From: Crocinitomicaceae bacterium
GTDB taxonomy: Bacteria; Bacteroidota; Bacteroidia; Flavobacteriales_D; Crocinitomicaceae
DNA length: 11,798 nt
Reading direction: 5' to 3'
Assembly: GCA_030830385.1 (NCBI GenBank)
Contig: JAURNA010000130.1
Location: forward strand, 1 to 11,798
Shown here: positions 1 to 5,858 of the stretch, piece after piece
How positions within the stretch are numbered: position 1 is the first letter of the stretch
How the letters are laid out: every line of letters starts with the position of its first letter
The notes under the pieces: generated by a model
Seen by the model: the letters and a program-made list of their open reading frames with translations, nothing else
What the model was told of the DNA's origin: nothing
Databases searched by the model: none
Position numbers and translations under genes: made by a program

Positions 1-659
1 GGGAAGACATTCTGCCGAAAAACGTTGATTTCTCAATCATTGATCACTTCGAAAAAGTGACGGATAAAGACGCCGCAGTATACACAAGACGTTTGGCACG
101 CGAAGAGGGAATTTTTGTTGGAAATTCAGCAGGAGCGGCCATCAAGGGAATTCTTCAAATGAAAGATGAATTGACCGAAGACGATGTTGTGGTTGTATTG
201 TTCCACGACCATGGCAGCCGCTACGTAGGTAAAATCTTCAACGACGATTGGATGCGCGAGCGTGGATTCCTGGAAGAAACAATTACAACCGCCGGAGACC
301 TTATCGCCCGAAGAGGCGAAGATCCATTGGTTTCACTTTATAGCGAAGAGTTGGTGTCGCACGCAATCGACCGCATGCGCAAATTTGGGATTTCTCAAAT
401 TCCGGTAACACGAGACGGTAAGTTCGTAGGATCATTGGACGATACGAAAGTGTACCAATTGCTCATCGAAAACCCGGAGTTGCGCGATACTCCAATTTCC
501 GGAATCATGCAGGCCCCGTTCCCTGTTGTGGGTGAGGATGCAGGGATCGAACATGTTTCCAAACTGATCACAAAGGATACGGCTGCAGTGCTCGTTGAGT
601 TGAGTGCTGGCGGACATCATATCATTACCCGGCACGACCTGATCGCAGCAATCGGATAG
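1..659 (+). CDS. Cystathionine beta-synthase-like PLP enzyme with two CBS domains (5' partial)
   Basis: This is the 3' part of a PLP-dependent beta-replacement enzyme of the cysteine synthase/cystathionine beta-synthase family. The reading frame is open to the window edge (first full codon at base 3) and ends with TAG at 657-659. The in-frame GTG at 57 is internal, since homologous sequence precedes it. Visible are the end of the catalytic fold (GNSAGAA near 120-140, resembling the family's G-x-S-[AS]-G-[AS]-A stretch), the family hallmark HDHGSRYVGKIFNDDWM (about 204-254), and two CBS domains at about 324-476 and 495-656. In this family CBS domains bind adenosyl ligands or control activity, so the protein is probably regulated. 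It likely makes cystathionine or cysteine from serine (or acetylserine) plus a thiol or sulfide in the cytoplasm; the catalytic lysine lies upstream of the window, so the exact substrate cannot be judged. The next gene begins one base after its stop, which suggests translational coupling. Confidence 0.88.
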   Translation, partial: EDILPKNVDFSIIDHFEKVTDKDAAVYTRRLAREEGIFVGNSAGAAIKGILQMKDELTEDDVVVVLFHDHGSRYVGKIFNDDWMRERGFLEETITTAGDLIARRGEDPLVSLYSEELVSHAIDRMRKFGISQIPVTRDGKFVGSLDDTKVYQLLIENPELRDTPISGIMQAPFPVVGEDAGIEHVSKLITKDTAAVLVELSAGGHHIITRHDLIAAIG

Positions 660-660
660 C

Positions 661-1437
661 ATGTCAATTTTCCGTGACCAAATGGGACGAGAAGTCGTTC
701 TGCCCAATGTTCCGCAGAGAATCATCTCATTGGTTCCCTCGCAAACGGAACTGCTTTATGATCTGGGGCTGGGAGACAGAGTCGTGGGAATCACGAAGTT
801 TTGTATTTACCCTGAAATTTGGTATCGAAGCAAAACACGGGTGGGAGGAACCAAATCGGTCGATATCGACATGGTTCGTAAGCTTCAACCCGATCTCATC
901 ATCGGGAACAAGGAGGAAAACGACCAGAGCGATATCGAATTGTTGGAAAAAATGGCTCCCGTTTGGATGTCGGATGTCTACAATTTAGAAGATGCAATCA
1001 CGATGCTGGGTGAAGTTGGTGTAATCACGGATACATCAGACAAAGCTTCGCAAATCGTTGAGATCATTCAAGAACGATTCGATGCATTACGGAACCCAAA
1101 TCAATCCGGTAAGCACGTAGCTTATTTCATTTGGTACAACCCCGATATGGTAGCCGGAAAGCAAACATTTATCGACGATATGATTGCGAGGTGTGGCTGG
1201 AAAAATGCATTTGATACGAACCGGTATCCCGTAGATGCAGAACCTGATCATGCGCCTGACTTCGTATTCCTGAGTTCGGAACCCTATCCATTCAGGGAAA
1301 AACACGTGGAGAGAATGCAATCAAAATTCCCAAATGCCAACGTGGTATTGGTTGACGGAGAGTATTTCTCCTGGTATGGATCGCGCCTGTTGAATGCTCC
1401 GGATTACTTCGAATCGCTGATTGCCGAACTTTCCTAA
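661..1437 (+). CDS. BtuF/FecB-like substrate-binding protein lacking a signal peptide
   Basis: The 258-residue product has the opening typical of helical-backbone metal receptors of the BtuF/cobalamin-binding group: a D-x-x-G-R-x-V start, then RIISLVPSQTELLYDLGLGD (residues 20-39), VVGIT and a C-x-YP motif (C48-P51). A long central helix (about 105-145) and a second lobe (about 152-258) complete the bilobal fold. The family normally binds corrinoids, haem or siderophores in the periplasm and hands them to an ABC permease. Here the protein begins directly with the mature domain (MSIFRDQMGREV), with no hydrophobic leader or lipobox, so it appears cytoplasmic. No permease or ATPase gene is present in the window. 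ATG 661 lies one base after the upstream TAG, so it is probably co-translated with the PLP enzyme gene. The stop overlaps the stop of the opposing gene by four bases. Fold assignment is confident; ligand and role are unknown. Confidence 0.85.
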   Translation: MSIFRDQMGREVVLPNVPQRIISLVPSQTELLYDLGLGDRVVGITKFCIYPEIWYRSKTRVGGTKSVDIDMVRKLQPDLIIGNKEENDQSDIELLEKMAPVWMSDVYNLEDAITMLGEVGVITDTSDKASQIVEIIQERFDALRNPNQSGKHVAYFIWYNPDMVAGKQTFIDDMIARCGWKNAFDTNRYPVDAEPDHAPDFVFLSSEPYPFREKHVERMQSKFPNANVVLVDGEYFSWYGSRLLNAPDYFESLIAELS

Positions 1438-2702
1438 AGAATACCAACACCAAGAAGAAAGCGGGTAAGTGCGTGTCCGGGAGCCTCCCCATCTCTAAAA
1501 CCAATGGTTCCCCGTATGACAACCGATTCCCCAGACATTGGATCGCCATAAATATCGATTTCTTCAATGGATTCGGCGAGCCGCCTGGCAGATTGAAACA
1601 CACCTGAAAGTCGAATCAGCTTCCCCACGATCATACCCGATTCAAATTCCAACAATTCGACCGGATCTCCCTTGATGGCAATAAGATGTTCTTCCGGTTT
1701 CAGGTTCCCCGGTGGTTCTGCACCCACATAAATAGTCGATGGATCGTATTGACTGAAGTAATAGCGTGTTTTGACATACTCAAAGGTAGAATCCGTCAGG
1801 TGCGTGATGAGGTTCCGGGCTTTCAGCTCCAAAAGATTTTTTTTGAAATCCAACGAATCCGAAAAATAAACGATCGAATTTATCATCGGGGTGATCTCAG
1901 ATGAACTGAGTGATGCGACGAACAATCCGGAATAATCGATTGAAAAACCATTGATTTTCGGAAAATAAGTGCCTGAGCGATCCAATAGTCCGGAGAGCCA
2001 GGTTGCCGCGAAATCAGGAAAAACACCACTGTGCATGTGGAACCCATCTCCCGCGTGAGAAGATATTCCGGACGGGCCAACCGAAGCATCAAATAAGTGC
2101 GCTGAAATATTGATGTTTGCGTTTTTAACATCAAGGTAAATATGGCTTTTTCCGGACCAATACCCTATGGTGTGCTCTGTTTGAACATAGGGCTTACCAA
2201 CGTCGGAAGCAGGTTCCATGGAGCCCGCAATTTTTGTCAACTTCTCCCTGGATAGCCGGTCACAAAACAGTACGATCCCGACATTTCCATGGCGTGCGAA
2301 CCCCACATGATCCGGAAAGAATTTGGGGCAGTTTTGATCAAATTGATCAGGGGCATTCAGGTTCAGGGACATACCCCATGCTTTGTTGCCCTCAATGGAA
2401 AACTCAAACAAAAAATGCTCACTGAATACATTCACACCGATCAATTCGCGCTCTTCCATCTCTTCCAGCATTTGACGGGCAAGAGGATTGTCCTTTGCCT
2501 CAAAAAGAATGCTTTCCAGTGCGTTGCCAAACAGTTCTTCGCCGTCGATGCGCAATAACCATTCAACGTCTTTTGGAAGATATTGGGAATTCTCGTAGCC
2601 AGGCTTTTCGAAGAGAAACCGAAACACGAAAAAAATGCCCCATGCTACAACCAGCAGAATCATCAGGGCAAAAACACGTATACCGAGTTGTTTTTTCGAC
2701 AT
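1434..2702 (-). CDS. Hypothetical membrane-anchored protein, single N-terminal TM
   Basis: I do not recognise this 422-residue protein. A short basic N terminus (MSKKQLGIR) is followed by one strong hydrophobic segment (about residues 8-30), after which no further membrane span is apparent. That is the pattern of an anchored protein with a large extracytoplasmic domain, or an uncleaved signal. The rest is mixed alpha/beta, with a D-x-E-W-L-L-R-I-D strand soon after the anchor (about 45-53), only two cysteines (in NCPKFF and LFCDRL) and a repeat-free C terminus ending in a strand plus helix (about 391-422). The outline recalls anchored DUF-type proteins of Bacteroidota, but I cannot name a family. 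The ATG at 2702 is preceded by TACTTTTG four bases upstream. The stop shares four bases with the stop of the BtuF-like gene, so nothing separates the two convergent genes. The coding call rests on the long open frame, sensible composition and flanking gene spacing. Confidence 0.8.
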   Translation of the reverse strand: MSKKQLGIRVFALMILLVVAWGIFFVFRFLFEKPGYENSQYLPKDVEWLLRIDGEELFGNALESILFEAKDNPLARQMLEEMEERELIGVNVFSEHFLFEFSIEGNKAWGMSLNLNAPDQFDQNCPKFFPDHVGFARHGNVGIVLFCDRLSREKLTKIAGSMEPASDVGKPYVQTEHTIGYWSGKSHIYLDVKNANINISAHLFDASVGPSGISSHAGDGFHMHSGVFPDFAATWLSGLLDRSGTYFPKINGFSIDYSGLFVASLSSSEITPMINSIVYFSDSLDFKKNLLELKARNLITHLTDSTFEYVKTRYYFSQYDPSTIYVGAEPPGNLKPEEHLIAIKGDPVELLEFESGMIVGKLIRLSGVFQSARRLAESIEEIDIYGDPMSGESVVIRGTIGFRDGEAPGHALTRFLLGVGIL

Positions 2703-2706
2703 GAAT

Positions 2707-2714
2707 CAAAAGTA
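2707..2714 (-). promoter_or_regulatory. Perfect TAnnTTTG box 4 nt before the ATG of the 422-aa gene
   Basis: On the minus strand this reads TACTTTTG, an exact match to the Bacteroidota -7 element TAnnTTTG, and ends four bases before the ATG at 2702. I see no TTG-type -33 element at the expected distance (about 19-21 bases further upstream). If it is active, the transcript would start at or next to the ATG. An eight-base degenerate motif can occur by chance in AT-rich gaps, so this is a candidate only. Confidence 0.4.
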
Positions 2715-2730
2715 ACCAAACAGATTTGAC

Positions 2731-2738
2731 TAATTTTA
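2731..2738 (+). promoter_or_regulatory. Near-match TAnnTTTG box 5 nt before the acyltransferase ATG
   Basis: The sequence TAATTTTA matches seven of eight positions of the TAnnTTTG element (final G replaced by A) and ends five bases before the ATG at 2744. It shares the 41-base divergent gap with the opposing box at 2707-2714. No convincing -33 element is visible. Confidence 0.25.
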
Positions 2739-2743
2739 TCCCG

Positions 2744-3286
2744 ATGAAAAAAGGCGGATACTACCTGTTGAGAATGTTTGGGTGGCGAATCGATAAAGAC
2801 ATCCCCCAGGATGTGAAAAAGTGCGTCATTGTCATGGGGCCGCACACGTCAAATTGGGACTTTGTCATCGGCAGAATTGCCTTTTATACCTATGGATTGA
2901 AAGCCAAGTTCTTGATCAAAAAAGAGGCATTCGTACCCGGGTTCGGTTGGCTACTGAAGTGGATGGGAGGAATTCCCGTGGATCGAAAAGCGAAAAACAA
3001 CCTGACAAATGTCGCTGCCGAGATGTTCTCTGAAAACGACTCACTATACCTCGTTTTTACACCCGAAGGCACACGCAGCTACAACCCTGACTGGAAAAAA
3101 GGATTCTATTACATCGCTGAAAAAGCAAAGGTTCCCATCTACATTGCGTATATCGATTATGAGCACAAGCGAGGTGGATTCAAAGGTAAATTCGATCCAA
3201 CAGGTGATATCAAGAAGGACATTGATTACATCAAATCACGCTTACGTCAACACAAAGGAAAAATCCCCGAAAACGGAATTCGCTAG
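2744..3286 (+). CDS. PlsC-like lysophospholipid (1-acyl-glycerol-phosphate) acyltransferase family protein
   Basis: The 180-residue product carries the acyltransferase motifs in order: H-x4-D (H34 TSNW D39), an IKKE segment (58-61), GGIPVDRK (75-82), FTPEGTRS (105-112) and VPIYIAYID (130-138). The His-Asp pair is the catalytic dyad that moves an acyl chain onto a hydroxyl, and the PEGTR loop contacts the phosphate or glycerol moiety. It likely acylates a lysolipid at the inner face of the cytoplasmic membrane; the substrate is not determined by these motifs. It is short compared with PlsC of Proteobacteria (about 240 residues), but this compact form without an N-terminal transmembrane helix is common in Bacteroidota. 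I chose ATG 2744 over TTG 2726 because family similarity begins at MKKGGYYLLRMFGWRI and because a promoter-like box lies between the two. The TAG stop overlaps the TAG stop of the opposing DUF5522 gene within the palindrome CTAG. Confidence 0.88.
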   Translation: MKKGGYYLLRMFGWRIDKDIPQDVKKCVIVMGPHTSNWDFVIGRIAFYTYGLKAKFLIKKEAFVPGFGWLLKWMGGIPVDRKAKNNLTNVAAEMFSENDSLYLVFTPEGTRSYNPDWKKGFYYIAEKAKVPIYIAYIDYEHKRGGFKGKFDPTGDIKKDIDYIKSRLRQHKGKIPENGIR

Positions 3287-3477
3287 TCAGATTTTACTTG
3301 TTTGTCGGCCCGTTTCGCATTGAACCCGTACGGACAGTGTTTACATCCGCTTTGGCAGCAGTAACTGCGCTTCAAATGATACGATTCTGTGAACACAACG
3401 TAGCCCTCCTCGCTGAGGTAATAGTCTTCCGGAGCTAGGTCGCCCCGTTTTGAAAAACCAGACATATCATCGGTCAT
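3283..3477 (-). CDS. DUF5522 family small Cys-cluster protein
   Basis: This 64-residue protein has the DUF5522 layout: a Y-Y-L-S-E-E-G-Y-V-V-F-T-E core followed by YHLKRSYCCQSGCKHCPYGF. The four cysteines in a CC-x3-C-x2-C-PYGF array look suited to binding zinc or an iron-sulfur cluster, although the function of the family is unknown to me. The tail is basic and polar. The frame also offers an ATG at 3495, six codons upstream (MIKFAP). I prefer the ATG at 3477 because an exact TAAATTTG box (3483-3490) ends five bases before it and would lie inside the coding region of the longer form; the longer start cannot be excluded. The gene is monocistronic in appearance, divergent from the desulfhydrase gene and convergent with the acyltransferase gene, sharing four bases with the latter. 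Confidence 0.82.
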   Translation of the reverse strand: MTDDMSGFSKRGDLAPEDYYLSEEGYVVFTESYHLKRSYCCQSGCKHCPYGFNAKRADKQVKSD

Positions 3478-3482
3478 AGGCG

Positions 3483-3490
3483 CAAATTTA
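3483..3490 (-). promoter_or_regulatory. Perfect TAnnTTTG box 5 nt before the DUF5522 ATG
   Basis: Read on the minus strand this is TAAATTTG, an exact match to the Bacteroidota -7 element, five bases before the ATG at 3477. It sits in the short divergent gap next to the opposing near-match at 3493-3500. There is no clear -33 partner. Confidence 0.38.
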
Positions 3491-3492
3491 AT

Positions 3493-3500
3493 CATATTTG
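3493..3500 (+). promoter_or_regulatory. Near-match TAnnTTTG box 6 nt before the desulfhydrase ATG
   Basis: The plus strand reads CATATTTG, seven of eight positions of TAnnTTTG, ending six bases before the ATG at 3507. It is only two bases from the oppositely oriented box at 3483-3490, so the two promoters, if real, would be nearly back to back. Confidence 0.28.
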
Positions 3501-3506
3501 CATTCT

Positions 3507-4442
3507 ATGAATGCTTTCGGTTACGGCGAATCACCTTTGCAGAAACTTTCCGATCACGGTTGGGAATCGCGTAACATTCACGTTTTCGTAAAACGAGATG
3601 ACCTCATCCATTCTGAGGTTTCGGGTAACAAATGGCGGAAACTGAAGTACAATCTTGCACAGGCCAGCCATCTGAAAAAATCGGGGATTCTCACCTTTGG
3701 CGGTGCGTATTCAAATCACCTTCTGGCAACTGCTTCGGCCTGTAATGATCATGGAATCCAAAGCATAGGAATCGTAAGAGGCGATGAGTTGAGCGAATCG
3801 AGTAATCCTACTTTGGCAAGGTGTGCTGAGTTGGGGATGCAATTGGAGTTTGTTCCGAGAAATGAATACGCGTTGAAATCGGAGAAAGGATACATTGAAA
3901 CCCTACAGAATCGTTTTCCGGATTATCGGGTTGTTCCGGAAGGAGGCGCAAATTACTACGGGATCATCGGTTGTCAGGAGATCGTTCGGGAATGCGACGG
4001 TGAAATCGATCATTTTTTTCTCGCGCAGGGCACAACCACAACCAGTTGTGGCGTCCTTCTTGCATTGGCAGAGCATCAGCATTTGACGGTTGTTCCGGTG
4101 CTGAAAGGATTTGAATCACGGAAAGAAATGGAACATGTACTCATGCGCGCCAGTCTGTCCGAATCGTCCATTTCCGAATACCTTCAAAGGGTAACCGTCC
4201 TGGACGATTATCATTTCGGAGGATACGCTCGTTATTCAGAAGAGTTGATTGAATTCATTCGATTTTTCCACCGAAAATTCGGCATCAGACTGGATCCGGT
4301 CTACACGGGAAAAGTTGCTTTTGCCATGTGGCAGGAGCTGGAAAAGCCTGAATTTGAGGGGAAATCGGTTGTGTTGGTTCATTCAGGAGGGCTTCATGGG
4401 ATTCCGGGAATTGAAGCGAGGCTGGGTGAAAAGCTGTTCTAA
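3507..4442 (+). CDS. D-cysteine desulfhydrase / ACC deaminase family PLP enzyme
   Basis: The 311-residue product is a fold-type II PLP enzyme of the ACC deaminase/D-cysteine desulfhydrase family. The PLP lysine is K42 in SGNKWRKL, the serine-asparagine pair that follows is in FGGAYSNH (64-71), the phosphate-binding loop is QGTTTTSCG (174-182), the active-site tyrosine is Y266 in DPVYTGK, and the C-terminal loop is VHSGG (291-295). In ACC deaminase the residue after this tyrosine is Glu and the residue before GG is Leu; here they are Thr267 and Ser293, like the hydroxyl residues of desulfhydrases, so breakdown of D-cysteine to pyruvate, sulfide and ammonia (or a related reaction) fits better than ACC deamination. 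ATG 3507 is chosen over the TTG at 3498 because an ATG is available three codons later. The enzyme is cytoplasmic. The stop overlaps that of folP by four bases. Confidence 0.87.
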   Translation: MNAFGYGESPLQKLSDHGWESRNIHVFVKRDDLIHSEVSGNKWRKLKYNLAQASHLKKSGILTFGGAYSNHLLATASACNDHGIQSIGIVRGDELSESSNPTLARCAELGMQLEFVPRNEYALKSEKGYIETLQNRFPDYRVVPEGGANYYGIIGCQEIVRECDGEIDHFFLAQGTTTTSCGVLLALAEHQHLTVVPVLKGFESRKEMEHVLMRASLSESSISEYLQRVTVLDDYHFGGYARYSEELIEFIRFFHRKFGIRLDPVYTGKVAFAMWQELEKPEFEGKSVVLVHSGGLHGIPGIEARLGEKLF

Positions 4443-5284
4443 CGAAGCAAGTTTATGAGATCAACGGCTGGCTGTACGTCATGCACACGGAGAATATTTG
4501 CGCCTTTGGACAGAGCTACAGCATTCAGTGCAATGGTACCGGGCAAGGATTCTTCGGGAGTAATTCCGAGTTTTCGGTAAATCATGGACTTTCTCGATAG
4601 TCCAATCAAAATTGGAGCTTCCAGCTCATGCATACGTTCGAGCTGGTTGAGCAACTCATAGTTTTGATCCAACGTTTTGCTAAATCCAAATCCCGGATCA
4701 AGAATTACCTGATTTGCCCCCCTCAATCGAAACGGAAGCATGCGTTCCTCAAAATAATCAAGCAGATCCGTCACCACGTCATCATACTGCGTATTGTCCA
4801 TCATGGTCTGAGGTGTTCCGCGCATGTGCATGAGGACATACGGAACGTTGTGTTTGCCAATGACGTCCATCATTCGGTCGTCTTGCTGGCCACCGGAAAT
4901 GTCATTGATCATAAAGGCTCCCGCTTCAATTGATTCCTCCGCAATCGATGCGCGAAATGTATCAACCGAAAAAAGAGCATCGGGAAAAGCTGTGGTAGCA
5001 CCGTGAAGTATGTCGAGCAATCGTTCTTTTTCCTCGTCCTCGGAAACGTGATCCGCGCCGGGTCTCGAAGAATAAGCTCCGAGATCAATAATGTCGGCTC
5101 CTTCATTCAACATTTGCTCTGTACGCACCAGAATTTCGCCCTCTTTTCGGACCCGACTGGAGGAGTAAAACGAATCCGGTGTCAAATTCAGAATGCCCAT
5201 GACTTTCGGTGTGGATAAATTGAGGGATTTATCCCGAAAATCAAACCTTACGTTCGTTGCAAAATATGTATCTTCAGCCTTCAA
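4439..5284 (-). CDS. folP: Dihydropteroate synthase
   Basis: FolP joins 4-aminobenzoate to hydroxymethyl-dihydropterin diphosphate in folate synthesis, in the cytoplasm. With the start used here it has 281 residues, usual for the family. Signatures in order are VMGILNLTPDSF (28-39, diphosphate-contacting Asn33), GADIIDLGAYSSRPGAD (62-78), SVDTF (106-110), NDISGG (127-132), LDPGFGF (195-201), IGLSRKS (227-233, Lys232) and LRVHDV (265-270, Arg267 and His268), so the catalytic set is complete. No ATG occurs upstream of the first signature; the ATG inside VMGIL would remove the first beta strand. The TTG at 5284 (LKAEDTYF) is the most plausible start and leaves 19 bases to the divergent DUF1599 gene. 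More distal TTG or ATT codons would overlap that gene. The start is therefore uncertain, the product is not. The stop shares the four bases CTAA with the desulfhydrase stop. Confidence 0.93.
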   Translation of the reverse strand: MKAEDTYFATNVRFDFRDKSLNLSTPKVMGILNLTPDSFYSSSRVRKEGEILVRTEQMLNEGADIIDLGAYSSRPGADHVSEDEEKERLLDILHGATTAFPDALFSVDTFRASIAEESIEAGAFMINDISGGQQDDRMMDVIGKHNVPYVLMHMRGTPQTMMDNTQYDDVVTDLLDYFEERMLPFRLRGANQVILDPGFGFSKTLDQNYELLNQLERMHELEAPILIGLSRKSMIYRKLGITPEESLPGTIALNAVALSKGANILRVHDVQPAVDLINLLR

Positions 5285-5303
5285 ATTCAGTATCTCTCTG
5301 ACA

Positions 5304-5858
5304 ATGAGTAAAACCAATTCTGAGTATGCAAATGTAATCAATGTTTGCCGGGATATTTTCGAGAAGAAAACCAAAGATTACGGAACCGCCTGGCGAATTC
5401 TCAGGCCAAGTTCGTTAACAGATCAGTTGTTTATCAAAGCACAGCGCATCCGAACGATTCAGGAAACGGGTGAAAACAAGGTGGGAGAGAACATCGAGGA
5501 TGAGTTCGTGGCAATCGTGAATTATTGCATAATGGCCCTTATCCAGCTGCATGAAACCGATCTGAAAGAATGGGAATTGGAACCGGAGGAGGCAATTCGC
5601 TTGTACAAAACGTATTCGAATCACGCTTTCGAACTCATGCAGAAGAAAAATCACGATTATGGGGAGGCATGGAGAGACATGCGGATCAGTTCTTTAACGG
5701 ATCTGATTCTTCAAAAACTGCTCCGTGTTAAGCAAATCGAAGACAACGATGGGACCACAATCATCAGCGAGGGAATTGATGCGAACTATTACGACATGTT
5801 GAATTATTCCGTATTCGCACTCATCCACATGAACGTGGGAAAACCTGCGAACGAATGA
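5304..5858 (+). CDS. DUF1599 (Nmad1) protein with two tandem domains
   Basis: The 184-residue protein consists of two copies of one alpha-helical domain. The motifs DYGTAWR (25-31) and DYGEAWR (118-124), SSLTD (36-40 and 129-133), and IVNYCIMALIQL (71-82) and MLNYSVFALIHM (165-176) recur with a period of 93-94 residues. This is the DUF1599 domain, also called nucleotide modification associated domain 1 because relatives occur in phage loci for modified bases. Its reaction is not established; acidic helices near each repeat end (E62-E67, and E156-D164) would fit metal-dependent nucleotide chemistry, which is inference. ATG 5304 is preferred over the in-frame ATG at 5193, which would run through the antisense of the folP pterin signature. 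The gene is divergent from folP and its stop overlaps the next start in ATGA, so it probably leads the operon that includes tpiA and prmA. Confidence 0.85.
   Translation: MSKTNSEYANVINVCRDIFEKKTKDYGTAWRILRPSSLTDQLFIKAQRIRTIQETGENKVGENIEDEFVAIVNYCIMALIQLHETDLKEWELEPEEAIRLYKTYSNHAFELMQKKNHDYGEAWRDMRISSLTDLILQKLLRVKQIEDNDGTTIISEGIDANYYDMLNYSVFALIHMNVGKPANE
5325..5831 (+). repeat. Internal protein-level duplication in the DUF1599 gene
   Basis: Residues 8-83 and 101-176 align along their full length with a 93-residue offset, keeping DYG-x-AWR, SSLTD, a basic-hydrophobic R-[IV]-[RK]-x-I helix and a NY-x2-[MF]-ALI end. The similarity is obvious in protein but not in DNA, so the duplication is old. 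Repeat coordinates are 5325-5552 and 5604-5831. Confidence 0.85.

Noticed and set aside
57..659. GTG at 57 as a true gene start giving a stand-alone 200-residue CBS-domain protein
   Set aside because: The frame is open to the window edge and the residues before 57 continue the PLP-enzyme fold, so this is a truncated larger gene.
3478..3495. Upstream ATG (3495) for the DUF5522 gene adding MIKFAP
   Set aside because: An exact TAAATTTG promoter-like box overlaps the extra codons and family similarity starts later; kept as a possible alternative, not the main call.
4025..4050. Inverted repeat-like CACAACCAGTTGTGG as a terminator or operator
   Set aside because: It lies within the phosphate-loop coding region (Gly-Thr-Thr-Thr-Thr-Ser-Cys-Gly) of the desulfhydrase, has no following T-run, and is explained by conserved protein sequence.
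5193..5303. Upstream ATG that would lengthen the DUF1599 protein by 37 residues
   Set aside because: The extension lies antisense to the N-terminal region of FolP, and the first DUF1599 repeat starts only after ATG 5304.
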